A stretch of DNA of 6,884 nt, taken from NCBI GenBank assembly GCA_021814735.1, contig JAKAHX010000070.1, positions 414 to 7,297 of the forward strand, written 5' to 3'. The notes beneath the pieces are model-generated. The model saw only the letters and a program-made list of their open reading frames with translations, was not told the DNA's origin and searched no databases. Position 1 is the first letter of the stretch, and every line of letters starts with the position of its first letter. Source of the stretch: Chloroflexota bacterium (GTDB lineage: Bacteria > Chloroflexota > Limnocylindria > Limnocylindrales > CSP1-4). The translations under genes and the position numbers were made by a program. Below are positions 1 through 5,802 of the stretch, piece by piece.

Positions 1-1666
1 GGGCCACCAGGTCGTCGCGCACGCGATCGTCGACCCACAGGGCCGCCGCGGCGCGCTGGGCACGTCGGGCAGTCTGCTCGGCGAACGCCGTGCCAAAGAC
101 GAGCGCCACCGACTCCCGGACGAAGCCCGGCAGCTCGCTCGCGATGATCTCGCGGTAGCCCGGCACGTGCCGGTCGAGGAGCACGGCCGCGCGCTTGTCG
201 ACCACCTCGAGATCGCTTACCACGGCCGGCAGGCCGAGCGTCTGGCAGGCGAGGTTGTAGACGATCGCGCGGGGCAGGGTCACCCCCTCGGGCCACGCGT
301 CGCGCAGGTCGCGGTTGCTGGGCAGCTCGGCCTCCGCGCCCCACTCCTCCGGGTACTCCGGGATGGAGCGGCCGTAGTTGACCGACCCCGTGGCCCGGAT
401 CCGGACCCGCGTCTGGGGGACCAGGGACCCGAAGGGCGCCACCAGCGGCGCGATGCGGAGCAGCGTCTCGGTGTGCGCGCGCACGCCGGCACCCAGCAGT
501 GCCAGGAGGGCGTCGCGTTCGGACGGGCCGATCGACGGGGCCCGACGCGCGCCGTCGGTGACCGCGGCCCGGAACTTCTCGGCCACCAGGGCCGCGGCCG
601 CTGGATCGTCCGCGCGGATCCCCTGCAGGGTCACCCCGCCGGCCCGCGCGAACTGCCCGATGACGCCGTCGTGGGCGGGATCGAACCCGCCGCGGAACCC
701 GGCCCGTCCGGCGCCCACGAGCAGCGTCACCCGCGGGGGCGGCGCGCCGTCGTCGATCGCCCGGGCGGCCAGCCGATGCTCGGCCTCGTCACGCCCGGCC
801 ACCGCCAGCGCGTAGGCGGCGTCGGTCGCGATCTTGCCGCTCTGCTCGGCCGTGTCGGACATGGCCAGGAAGACGCGCACCAGCGGGTCGCGCCCGTCGA
901 AGCGCGTCGCAAAGCTGTCCGGCGTGGGCAGGCCCGCCAGGCCGCGGTTGCGCGCGAACGTCTGGTAGAGCGCGTCCAGGAGCTCGGGCAGGCTCGCCAG
1001 CGCGCCCACGTTCTCGACCAGCGGCACGAGGCGCACCCGCGCGGCCCGGTCGAGGAGCGCCTCGCGGCGCTCGAGCGGGATGCGTGCCGAGAGGAACGCG
1101 TCGATCCGGTCCGGTGCCCCCGAGAAGAGCCCGTGGAGCGCCTCCAGGTACAGGGCCCCGACCTTCACGAGCGCGCCGAGGTCCGAGGAGGCGTTGATCT
1201 GCGGGACGGTGATCTCGTAGATGGCGTTCTGCACCGGCTCGATCCCGAGCCGCTCGCACGCGAGCAGGAAGAGCAGGTTGGCACGCGCGACCGACGCGAG
1301 GATCCGGGAGATCTTCTCCTCGTCCGCCTCGAGCCAGGGGTTCGGGGCCCGGAACAGGAGGTGCCGGTCCTCGCCCGGGACCACGCCGCTGCGCAGCAGC
1401 GCGAGGACGACCTTCTCGGGCACCTCGAGCCAGTCGGGGCTGATCTGCCGTCCCTCGTAGTCGAGCAGCACCTCCGTGCAGGGGCCCAGCAGGTCGGCGA
1501 TCGACTCCTCGTACTCGGCCCGGGCGTCGACAAGCGCATTCCACTCGAGGTGGGTGAGGGCGTCGTCCGCGGGGTCGGGTGCGCCGTCGAGGACGGAGGC
1601 GCGGGCACGCGCCAGCTGCTCCGCCCGGTGCCGGGTGGAGTCGGGATGCTTGGTCCCGGTCACGCG
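1..1666 (-). other. Archaeal-type phosphoenolpyruvate carboxylase domain (residues ~509-1063, partial)
   Basis: The motifs align in order with archaeal-type PEPC (the PepcA/PpcA family, also known from Clostridium perfringens and some lactic acid bacteria): TKHPDS (513-518; family TQHPDS/N, catalytic-type His at 515), EVLLDYEGR (573-581), FRAPNP (613-618; family RVPNP), VPLVEN (722-727; family IPLFED/IPLVED), MSDTA (777-781; family RSDTA/RSDPA), GAGRAGFRGGF (826-836; family GSAPFRG, with R829 and R833), VTLQ (853-856; family FTVQ/FTFQ), NYGRSI (938-943; family GYSRSM) and LPRAIVYNLACQTLGLP (972-988; family LPRAITFTAALYSLGVP). The segment between NYGRSI and LPRA is ~28 residues, longer than in the Methanothermobacter enzyme. 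Long bacterial/plant PEPC (~900 residues) is excluded by length and motif order. Confidence 0.88.
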
Positions 1667-3190
1667 GATGCCATCGGCGGGCCGGCGCTCCAGGAAGGCG
1701 CGGCGCGCGGCCGCGACCGCGGCCGGCTCGAGCCCGTCGAGCGCGGGGTAGCCGTCCGCGGTGCAGGCGCACTCCCAGACCGCGTCCTCGACCCGCGTCG
1801 ATGCCGGGCGGCGCGCACCTCCCGGGCCCGTCCCCTCGCGGCCCTTGCGCTCGAGCGCGGTGCGCACCCGGTCGATGAACACCGCCAGCTCGGAGACGTC
1901 CCGCGAACCGTACGAGAGCCGCTGCCAGGTCCCGTAGCGCGCCGCCTGGTTCCCGGCAAAGGCCGCGAAGGGGATCCCCCCGACGCCGGCCTCCAGCAGG
2001 AGCTCGAACGCGTCGATCGAATCGTGGACGACCGCGCGCTCGCGGATGCCGTTGCGCAGGCGCTGGAATGGCTCGCCCACGAGCCCGGGGAACGCCAGCG
2101 GCGCGTAGAACGTGCCCCCGTAGTCGGTCCGCTCCACGCCGAGGTGGGCGAGGCCGTCGGCCGCCGCCATCATGAAGTCGCGGCGGGCGCGCATGTACGG
2201 CGAGGGCCGGCGCAGCTCCGCGAGGGGGCTCTGCAGCGCGGCCAGCGCCCAGTCCTGGGCGAGGGTGGAGGGCGTGGCCACCAGCCAGGCCGAAAGATTC
2301 GCGACGATCTCGCGGGCCCGGATCCCGTCCGCGCGGATCTGGTCCGAGAGCACCACCCAGCAGGCACGCGCCCCGGTGGAGGCCCCGAACATGTCCATCT
2401 TCGAGAGGCCCGAGAGGGTGATCACCCAGTTGCGCCACTCGGGGTTCGCGAAGGCCGGGTTGACGAACTGGTCGAGGTAGTCGAGGCGCTGGTAGACGGA
2501 GTCGTACAGCACGTAGACGCGGTGCTCGGCGGCGATCCGGACCAGTTCCTCGACCAGCGCGCGGGGATAGACGCGGCCGGTCGGGTTGTGCGGGTTGTTC
2601 ACGATGACGGACGAGACGCCGCCCGCGGCCAGGAGGTGCTCGAACTCCTCCGGATCGGGCAGGAACTCCGGGGGACGCGTCGGCAGCTCCACGATGTGCT
2701 TGCCGGCGCGCTCGATGAACCAGTCGTACTCCCAGCTGGGGCGCGGCACGACCACGCCGGAGCCGTCCGGGCCCAGCACCTCGAGCAGCATCGCGAGCCC
2801 GGAGCGGGTCCCGGGCGTGAAGACCACCTCGTCGGGCATGAACCGGACGTCGGAGGAGGGGTAGTCCCGGGTCCCGTCGCGGTTGATGAACTCGACGATC
2901 TCGCCCCGCACGTCGGTGCGTCCCACCGCGGGCCCATAGCTGTGCACCGTGTTGCGGGTGATGCGCTGGGCCGCCCGGACCACCTCCGGGTGGGGGGCGA
3001 AGTCCGCGTTCTTGTAGTCGCCCTGGGTCAGGTCGAGCGCGCCCTCCTCCTGGACGCGGCGGGTGAACGCGCGGACCAGGGGCTCGGGCGTGGCGAGCGC
3101 CCGCGAGGAGAGCCGGAACGCGGCCGGCGTGAGCGATCCGCCCGCGGCCTGGGCGGGCGGCGTGACGATCGACTGGGTATGGTTCGACAT
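1..3190 (-). CDS. Fusion: class I/II PLP aminotransferase (aspartate aminotransferase-like) + archaeal-type phosphoenolpyruvate carboxylase; C-terminus cut by window edge
   Basis: Reading the minus strand from the ATG at 3190 gives 1063 codons with no stop before the left edge. Residues ~1-450 form an aminotransferase, ~451-508 a linker, and ~509-1063 a PEPC of the short archaeal type (family usually ~480-540 residues), so probably only a few tens of residues are missing. Predicted reactions: PEP + HCO3- to oxaloacetate + Pi in the C-terminal half, then oxaloacetate + an amino donor to aspartate in the N-terminal half, in the cytoplasm. There is no frameshift or stop between the halves, and codon use looks the same throughout. 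No other in-frame ATG or GTG with a better ribosome site lies near the start; the only Shine-Dalgarno-like GGGAGG is 14 nt upstream, which is long. The domain identities come from motifs I recognise and are strong. The joint physiological role is inference. The gene is divergent from the S1 protease gene. Confidence 0.9.
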   Translation of the reverse strand, partial: MSNHTQSIVTPPAQAAGGSLTPAAFRLSSRALATPEPLVRAFTRRVQEEGALDLTQGDYKNADFAPHPEVVRAAQRITRNTVHSYGPAVGRTDVRGEIVEFINRDGTRDYPSSDVRFMPDEVVFTPGTRSGLAMLLEVLGPDGSGVVVPRPSWEYDWFIERAGKHIVELPTRPPEFLPDPEEFEHLLAAGGVSSVIVNNPHNPTGRVYPRALVEELVRIAAEHRVYVLYDSVYQRLDYLDQFVNPAFANPEWRNWVITLSGLSKMDMFGASTGARACWVVLSDQIRADGIRAREIVANLSAWLVATPSTLAQDWALAALQSPLAELRRPSPYMRARRDFMMAAADGLAHLGVERTDYGGTFYAPLAFPGLVGEPFQRLRNGIRERAVVHDSIDAFELLLEAGVGGIPFAAFAGNQAARYGTWQRLSYGSRDVSELAVFIDRVRTALERKGREGTGPGGARRPASTRVEDAVWECACTADGYPALDGLEPAAVAAARRAFLERRPADGIRVTGTKHPDSTRHRAEQLARARASVLDGAPDPADDALTHLEWNALVDARAEYEESIADLLGPCTEVLLDYEGRQISPDWLEVPEKVVLALLRSGVVPGEDRHLLFRAPNPWLEADEEKISRILASVARANLLFLLACERLGIEPVQNAIYEITVPQINASSDLGALVKVGALYLEALHGLFSGAPDRIDAFLSARIPLERREALLDRAARVRLVPLVENVGALASLPELLDALYQTFARNRGLAGLPTPDSFATRFDGRDPLVRVFLAMSDTAEQSGKIATDAAYALAVAGRDEAEHRLAARAIDDGAPPPRVTLLVGAGRAGFRGGFDPAHDGVIGQFARAGGVTLQGIRADDPAAAALVAEKFRAAVTDGARRAPSIGPSERDALLALLGAGVRAHTETLLRIAPLVAPFGSLVPQTRVRIRATGSVNYGRSIPEYPEEWGAEAELPSNRDLRDAWPEGVTLPRAIVYNLACQTLGLPAVVSDLEVVDKRAAVLLDRHVPGYREIIASELPGFVRESVALVFGTAFAEQTARRAQRAAAALWVDDRVRDDLVA
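1841..3190 (-). other. Aminotransferase domain (residues ~1-450) of the fusion protein
   Basis: Fold-type I PLP enzyme landmarks appear in the expected order: the YGPAVG turn (Y85-G90), the phosphate-loop region PGTRSG (126-131), PSWEYDW (151-157), the signature NNPHNPTG (198-205; N202 contacts the PLP O3' in this family), YDSVY (D230 pairs with the pyridine nitrogen, Y233 with O3'), SGLSK with the Schiff-base lysine K264, GTFYAP (359-364), and RLSYG with R424 at the position of the alpha-carboxylate-binding arginine (R386 of aspartate aminotransferase). The domain seems catalytically complete. The arginine after the lysine (R275, K+11) is further away than in most relatives (K+7 or K+8), so the loop may carry an insertion. 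Substrate specificity cannot be read with certainty; aspartate/oxaloacetate is inferred from the fused PEPC. Confidence 0.88.
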
Positions 3191-3204
3191 CGGCTGACTT
3201 CGCG

Positions 3205-3210
3205 CCTCCC
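3205..3210 (-). promoter_or_regulatory. Weak or badly spaced ribosome binding site of the fusion gene
   Basis: Reading minus, GGGAGG stands 14 nt before the ATG at 3190. That is beyond the usual 5-10 nt. No better-placed in-frame start is visible between them, so either the site is used at long spacing or translation starts without it. Confidence 0.35.
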
Positions 3211-3312
3211 GGGGGATTGCGCGGAATCTATCCCATTCGTCCGATCCGCTCCTTGCACGTCTCCGCCCGGGCGACCGGCCCCGGCGAGCCGCGTCGCGTC
3301 CCGGTGACGCCT

Positions 3313-3338
3313 CCGGGCAGGGCCCGGGCGTGTACCCT
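3313..3338 (+). promoter_or_regulatory. Candidate promoter/operator of the S1 protease gene
   Basis: A 6-bp perfect inverted repeat with a 3-nt centre (3313-3327) lies immediately before TACCCT (3333-3338). The hexamer has the TAnnnT form and sits 29 nt before the ATG. The repeat occupies the -35/spacer zone, so a regulator bound there could control transcription. No clear TTGACA is present, so this is tentative. Confidence 0.25.
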
Positions 3339-3353
3339 GCACGTGGGAGTGAC

Positions 3354-3361
3354 AGGGAGGG
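3354..3361 (+). promoter_or_regulatory. Ribosome binding site of the S1 protease gene
   Basis: AGGGAGGG includes GGAGG at 3356-3360, seven nt before the ATG at 3368. This fixes the start at 3368 and disfavours the longer overlapping frame that begins at 3217. Confidence 0.8.
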
Positions 3362-3367
3362 ATAGGG

Positions 3368-4132
3368 ATGCGAAGGCTCGTCGCGATCGTCGTTGCGCTC
3401 GCCGCGCTGCTGGCGCTGCCCGCCGGCGCCGGCGCCATCACCAACGGGGTGCCGGACGGCGCCGGGCACCCCGAGGTCGGGGCGCTGCTCGCGCCCACCG
3501 CGTATGCGGACGGTACCTGGGCGACGTGCTCGGGGACGCTCATCTCGCCCACCGTGTTACTGACCGCGGCCCACTGCGACCAGGGCCTCCAGCGGGTGGC
3601 GGTGACCTTCGCCGCCACGTACGTCGCGGGCAAGAGCAAGGTCTACTGGGGCACCTGGCACGCCGACCCGGCCTACAACCAGTCCCAGAGCGATCCCCAG
3701 GACATGGCCGTGGTGGTGTTCGACAAGCCCGTCAGGGGCATCGCGCCCGCGCGCCTCCCGACGGCCGGCTCGCTCGACGCGCTCGCGCTCGGGGCGCCCA
3801 TCACGGCCGTTGGCTACGGCGCCCAGGCGGTCAGCATCGACCAGGGCCCGGTCTTCCAGTACGCCGACGTGCGGTACGTCGCCACCGGCACGGTCACCGC
3901 GGTCAATCCCAGCTGGCTGCGCAACTCGATGAATCCCGCCCTCGGCAACGGCGGAACCTGCTACGGGGACTCCGGCGGCCCGAACTTCCTGGGGGCCGGG
4001 GTGAGCGAGACGAACATCCTGGCCGCCACGACCATCACGGGCGATTCCATGTGCCGGGCCACCAACGTCGATTACCGGCTCGACACGCCCTCCGCGCGCG
4101 CATTCCTGGGACAGTTCGTGTCGCTGCCCTGA
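3368..4132 (+). CDS. Secreted chymotrypsin-fold (S1 family) serine protease
   Basis: This 254-residue protein has a Sec-type signal peptide: MRR, a hydrophobic core at ~4-17, and an AGA cleavage motif at 21-23. The catalytic triad is visible: TAAHC (H69), DPQDMAVVVF (D112) and GDSGGP (S202, with G200 and S202 forming the oxyanion hole). Likely disulfides are C54-C70 (the loop bordering the His) and C198-C229. The residue six before the catalytic Ser, which sets S1 pocket specificity, is G196 rather than the Asp of trypsin, so cleavage after Arg/Lys is not expected. Mature ITNG (24-27) begins right at the predicted signal cleavage site and resembles the IVGG N-terminus of active S1 enzymes, so little or no propeptide seems present. 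The length is normal for a minimal S1 domain. The gene has its own Shine-Dalgarno and faces the cysteine peptidase gene tail to tail. Its natural substrate is unknown. Confidence 0.93.
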   Translation: MRRLVAIVVALAALLALPAGAGAITNGVPDGAGHPEVGALLAPTAYADGTWATCSGTLISPTVLLTAAHCDQGLQRVAVTFAATYVAGKSKVYWGTWHADPAYNQSQSDPQDMAVVVFDKPVRGIAPARLPTAGSLDALALGAPITAVGYGAQAVSIDQGPVFQYADVRYVATGTVTAVNPSWLRNSMNPALGNGGTCYGDSGGPNFLGAGVSETNILAATTITGDSMCRATNVDYRLDTPSARAFLGQFVSLP

Positions 4133-4143
4133 CCGGCACGGCA

Positions 4144-4167
4144 GTGGGTCCCGGGCACGGGACCTAC
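4144..4167. terminator. Shared hairpin between two convergent peptidase genes
   Basis: The arms 4144-4153 and 4158-4167 can pair over 10 bp (one G-T wobble) around a 4-nt loop, GGCA. It starts 11 nt after the S1 protease stop and includes the TAG stop (4164-4166) of the opposing gene. No T-tract follows on either strand, so it may be a GC-rich bidirectional terminator or an mRNA 3'-end stabiliser. Confidence 0.55.
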
Positions 4168-5255
4168 CAGATCAGGCCGTCGTGGTCGGTCTCGGCCGCC
4201 AGCAGCGCGACCATCGTCGCCTGGGACACGGTGTAGACGCCCGCCGCATCGCCGGTGTTGTTGCAGCCCGGGCCGCAGGTGTCGACGTAGGTGTAGGTGC
4301 CCTGCGCGTTGTCGGCGCCGATGATCGTGATGCTGTGGTTCACGCCCAGCCTGTTCGACCAGTTGGCCAGGTGCGCGTGGCCGCTCGCCGTGATGACGTT
4401 GGCCACCACCGGCATGGGCAGTCCCTGGGCAGCCGGGTTCGTGCCGTCGAGGTCGGCCATGATGCCGGCCTGGATGTCCGAGGCCGTCAGGGTGCTGGTG
4501 TACGGCGTCCAGGCGTACGGGCCGGCGTCGCTCGCAGAGGTGTCGATGGTGAGCGTGCCGTTGCTCACGGTGGCGCCGCCGTTGATCACCCAGTTGAGCG
4601 CGTCGCGGATCCGGTTGACCGGCGTCCCGTCGTAGGGGTAGGCCTGGCTCCAGTCGATGATGCCCGGGTACGTCCACCCGCTGCCGTCGGACAACGGCCC
4701 GACGTTCTCAGCCAGGTACAGGATCGCGCCCCGCCCACTGCTGACGCTGTCGATGGCATCCCAGGTGGTAGTTGCCCGGATCGAGAGACTGCTGTTGGGC
4801 TCCGTGTAGGAAGCGCGCGGGATGCCGGTGACGAAGGCGTTGCCGTTGCCCGCGAACGCCGAGTTGGCCCGCCAGAACCCGAGCGTCACCGCGGTGGCTC
4901 CCGGGCCGCAGAAGTTCCAGTAGTTCGAGTCGCTGTATGCCTGGCCGGCGTCGTCGGTGCCGCTGCCCTGCGGCTCCCAGGGAGGCGCGCTGGGGTTCCA
5001 CCACGGCGTCAGCTGCACCGCTCCTCCCGGCGGCGGCGTGGGCGACGGGCTGGGTGAGGGCTTGGGCCCGGGCTTGTGCCCGGCGTTGGCCACCGCGCCC
5101 CGGTCCGGACCCAGGATGGCCGAACTGGTCGCGTGGCCGGCGGACGGCGCGGGCGACGGCGCCGACGGTGACGGGGCCGCTGCCGCGGCCGAGGTCACGC
5201 CCGCGGCGACGATGACGATGGCACCGATGAGCGCCGGGATCCGCCTCACGGGCAT
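4164..5255 (-). CDS. Secreted C39/papain-like cysteine peptidase candidate with Pro/Ser-rich linker
   Basis: The start at 5255 (363 residues) is chosen because AAGGAGGG lies at ideal spacing before it and a signal peptide follows. The longer in-frame start at 5396 has neither. The signal peptide covers ~1-27 (MPVRR, hydrophobic core, run of Ala). Next is a low-complexity Ala/Ser/Pro segment (28-79) ending in KPGPKPSPSPSPTPPPGG. The globular part starts near residue 81. NFCGPGATAV (114-123) matches the catalytic-Cys motif of C39-like peptidases (C116). NHSITIIGAD (306-315) supplies the candidate His (H307), and YVDTCGPGC (323-331) the candidate Asp (D325), with C327/C331 as a possible disulfide. 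The Cys-to-His distance, ~190 residues, is longer than in typical C39 domains, so an insertion or a divergent family is possible. Likely an extracellular or wall-associated peptidase; its substrate is unknown. A catalytically different papain-fold enzyme is not excluded. Confidence 0.8.
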   Translation of the reverse strand: MPVRRIPALIGAIVIVAAGVTSAAAAAPSPSAPSPAPSAGHATSSAILGPDRGAVANAGHKPGPKPSPSPSPTPPPGGAVQLTPWWNPSAPPWEPQGSGTDDAGQAYSDSNYWNFCGPGATAVTLGFWRANSAFAGNGNAFVTGIPRASYTEPNSSLSIRATTTWDAIDSVSSGRGAILYLAENVGPLSDGSGWTYPGIIDWSQAYPYDGTPVNRIRDALNWVINGGATVSNGTLTIDTSASDAGPYAWTPYTSTLTASDIQAGIMADLDGTNPAAQGLPMPVVANVITASGHAHLANWSNRLGVNHSITIIGADNAQGTYTYVDTCGPGCNNTGDAAGVYTVSQATMVALLAAETDHDGLIW

Positions 5256-5261
5256 GGACAA

Positions 5262-5269
5262 CCCTCCTT
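5262..5269 (-). promoter_or_regulatory. Strong ribosome binding site of the C39-like peptidase gene
   Basis: Reading minus, AAGGAGGG ends 6 nt before the ATG at 5255. This near-perfect anti-16S match decides the start against the upstream in-frame ATG at 5396. Confidence 0.85.
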
Positions 5270-5317
5270 GACGCAGGTATCCGCGACGGTACGCCCGTGA
5301 TCGACCATCTGCACTAC

Positions 5318-5340
5318 GCGGTCGGGTAGGGCCGAACCGC
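5318..5340. repeat. Imperfect inverted repeat upstream of the C39-like peptidase gene
   Basis: GCGGTCGG (5318-5325) pairs with CCGAACCGC (5332-5340), leaving one bulged A, around the 6-nt loop GTAGGG. It lies 62 nt upstream of the C39-like start and 63 nt beyond the stop of the ABM-like gene. It could be an operator, a 5'-leader structure or part of a terminator; the sequence alone does not decide. Confidence 0.3.
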
Positions 5341-5375
5341 ACGTCCTGGGCGTGAGCCCGCACGGTCCGCGCGCA

Positions 5376-5393
5376 CCGGGGCGATGCGCCCGG
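5376..5393 (-). terminator. Candidate terminator of the ABM-like gene
   Basis: GGGCG (5379-5383) pairs with CGCCC (5387-5391) around an ATG triplet loop. Two further C-G pairs follow after a bulged G (C5376/C5377 with G5392/G5393). It begins 10 nt after the TGA at 5404-5406 (minus). There is no T-tract, so intrinsic termination is uncertain. Confidence 0.4.
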
Positions 5394-5403
5394 CACGCTG
5401 CGC

Positions 5404-5787
5404 TCAGTTCCGCGGCTCCGTAGACGCGCGCTGGGCCTCCGGCGGGACGAGCGATGCCTCCCAGCGCTCGATGGCCTGGCGCAGGGGGGCGTCCATGACC
5501 TCCCAGAGCGTCACCTGCGCATCGTCCCAGTGCGGGTCGCTGCCGTCGTTGAGAGGCCCACGCCCGATCGTCTCGGGGTGCTCGTTCCAGGCGTACAGGC
5601 TCGCGGCGTCCTGCCACTCGGTGACGAACAGGGCGAGCTGCGACCCATCGGGCTCGACACGACGAGCGACGCGCACGTAGCGCAGGCCCGGGATCGTCTT
5701 GGCCCACGCCGAAACCTGGTCGGCCTGCTCGAGGAAGGCCGCCTCGCGTCCCGCGCGGACCCGGAGCGTCAGCAGGCGCAGGATCAT
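5404..5787 (-). CDS. Antibiotic biosynthesis monooxygenase (ABM)-like, dimeric alpha/beta barrel protein
   Basis: This 127-residue protein has the pattern of the ABM/dimeric alpha-beta barrel superfamily: an opening beta strand (MILRLLTLRV), an amphipathic helix (~13-31), then PGLRYVRVARR (33-43), LALFVTEWQD (51-60) and a following helix SLYAWNEHPE (63-72). The family motif is 'pGl..v.r' followed by a strand ending in W and a helix containing W/H. Members include quinol and heme-degrading monooxygenases, as well as many proteins with no known reaction. No cofactor-binding residues are diagnostic here. The C-terminal ~25 residues (A105 on) form an extra charged helix and tail. No Shine-Dalgarno precedes the ATG at 5787; a TAGCAT hexamer 9 nt upstream suggests a leaderless transcript. 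The gene seems monocistronic. Substrate unknown. Confidence 0.78.
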   Translation of the reverse strand: MILRLLTLRVRAGREAAFLEQADQVSAWAKTIPGLRYVRVARRVEPDGSQLALFVTEWQDAASLYAWNEHPETIGRGPLNDGSDPHWDDAQVTLWEVMDAPLRQAIERWEASLVPPEAQRASTEPRN

Positions 5788-5796
5788 CGCGGGCCC

Positions 5797-5802
5797 ATGC
5801 TA
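5797..5802 (-). promoter_or_regulatory. Candidate -10 element giving a leaderless ABM-like mRNA
   Basis: Reading minus, TAGCAT (TAnnnT form) lies 9 nt before the ATG at 5787. A -10 there would place the transcript start about at the start codon. The absence of any purine-rich site in this gap is consistent. No good -35 is visible. Confidence 0.3.

Larger units (their letters stand above)
3191..3367. promoter_or_regulatory. Divergent intergenic region (fusion gene / S1 protease)
   Basis: This 177-bp region must hold the promoters of both divergent genes. On the plus side it has a perfect inverted repeat (CCGGGC, loop AGG, GCCCGG, 3313-3327), then a TACCCT -10-like hexamer (3333-3338), the palindrome CACGTG (3340-3345) and a Shine-Dalgarno. 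On the minus side TAGATT (3225-3230) is a possible -10, but no convincing -35 lies at the right distance. No coding sequence is supported here. Confidence 0.4.

Noticed and set aside
789..2438. A 549-codon minus-strand open frame inside the fusion gene
   Set aside because: It is out of frame with the clear aminotransferase/PEPC motifs and its translation is low-complexity Arg/Ala/Gly, typical of frame shadows in GC-rich DNA.
1..3190. Two separate genes (aminotransferase and PEPC) read as one
   Set aside because: There is no stop, frame change, ribosome site or plausible internal start with a gap at residues 450-510. The frame is continuous, so a fusion is the direct reading, barring a sequencing error.
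167..3307. A 1046-codon open frame on the plus strand
   Set aside because: It lies codon-for-codon antisense to the fusion gene. Its openness follows from the lack of TTA, CTA and TCA codons in a G/C-ending gene. The translation is Arg/Gly/Asp-rich, shows no domain motifs, and runs past the real gene start.
3217..4236. A 339-codon plus-strand frame overlapping the S1 protease
   Set aside because: The protease frame has a signal peptide, a catalytic triad and a ribosome site; this one has none and is Arg-rich.
4182..5057. A 291-codon plus-strand frame opposite the C39-like peptidase gene
   Set aside because: It is an antisense shadow with repetitive Arg/Val/Gly composition, no ribosome site and no motifs.
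5256..5396. Upstream in-frame extension of the C39-like peptidase to an ATG at 5396
   Set aside because: It would bury the signal peptide inside the protein and ignores the near-perfect ribosome site at 5262-5269.
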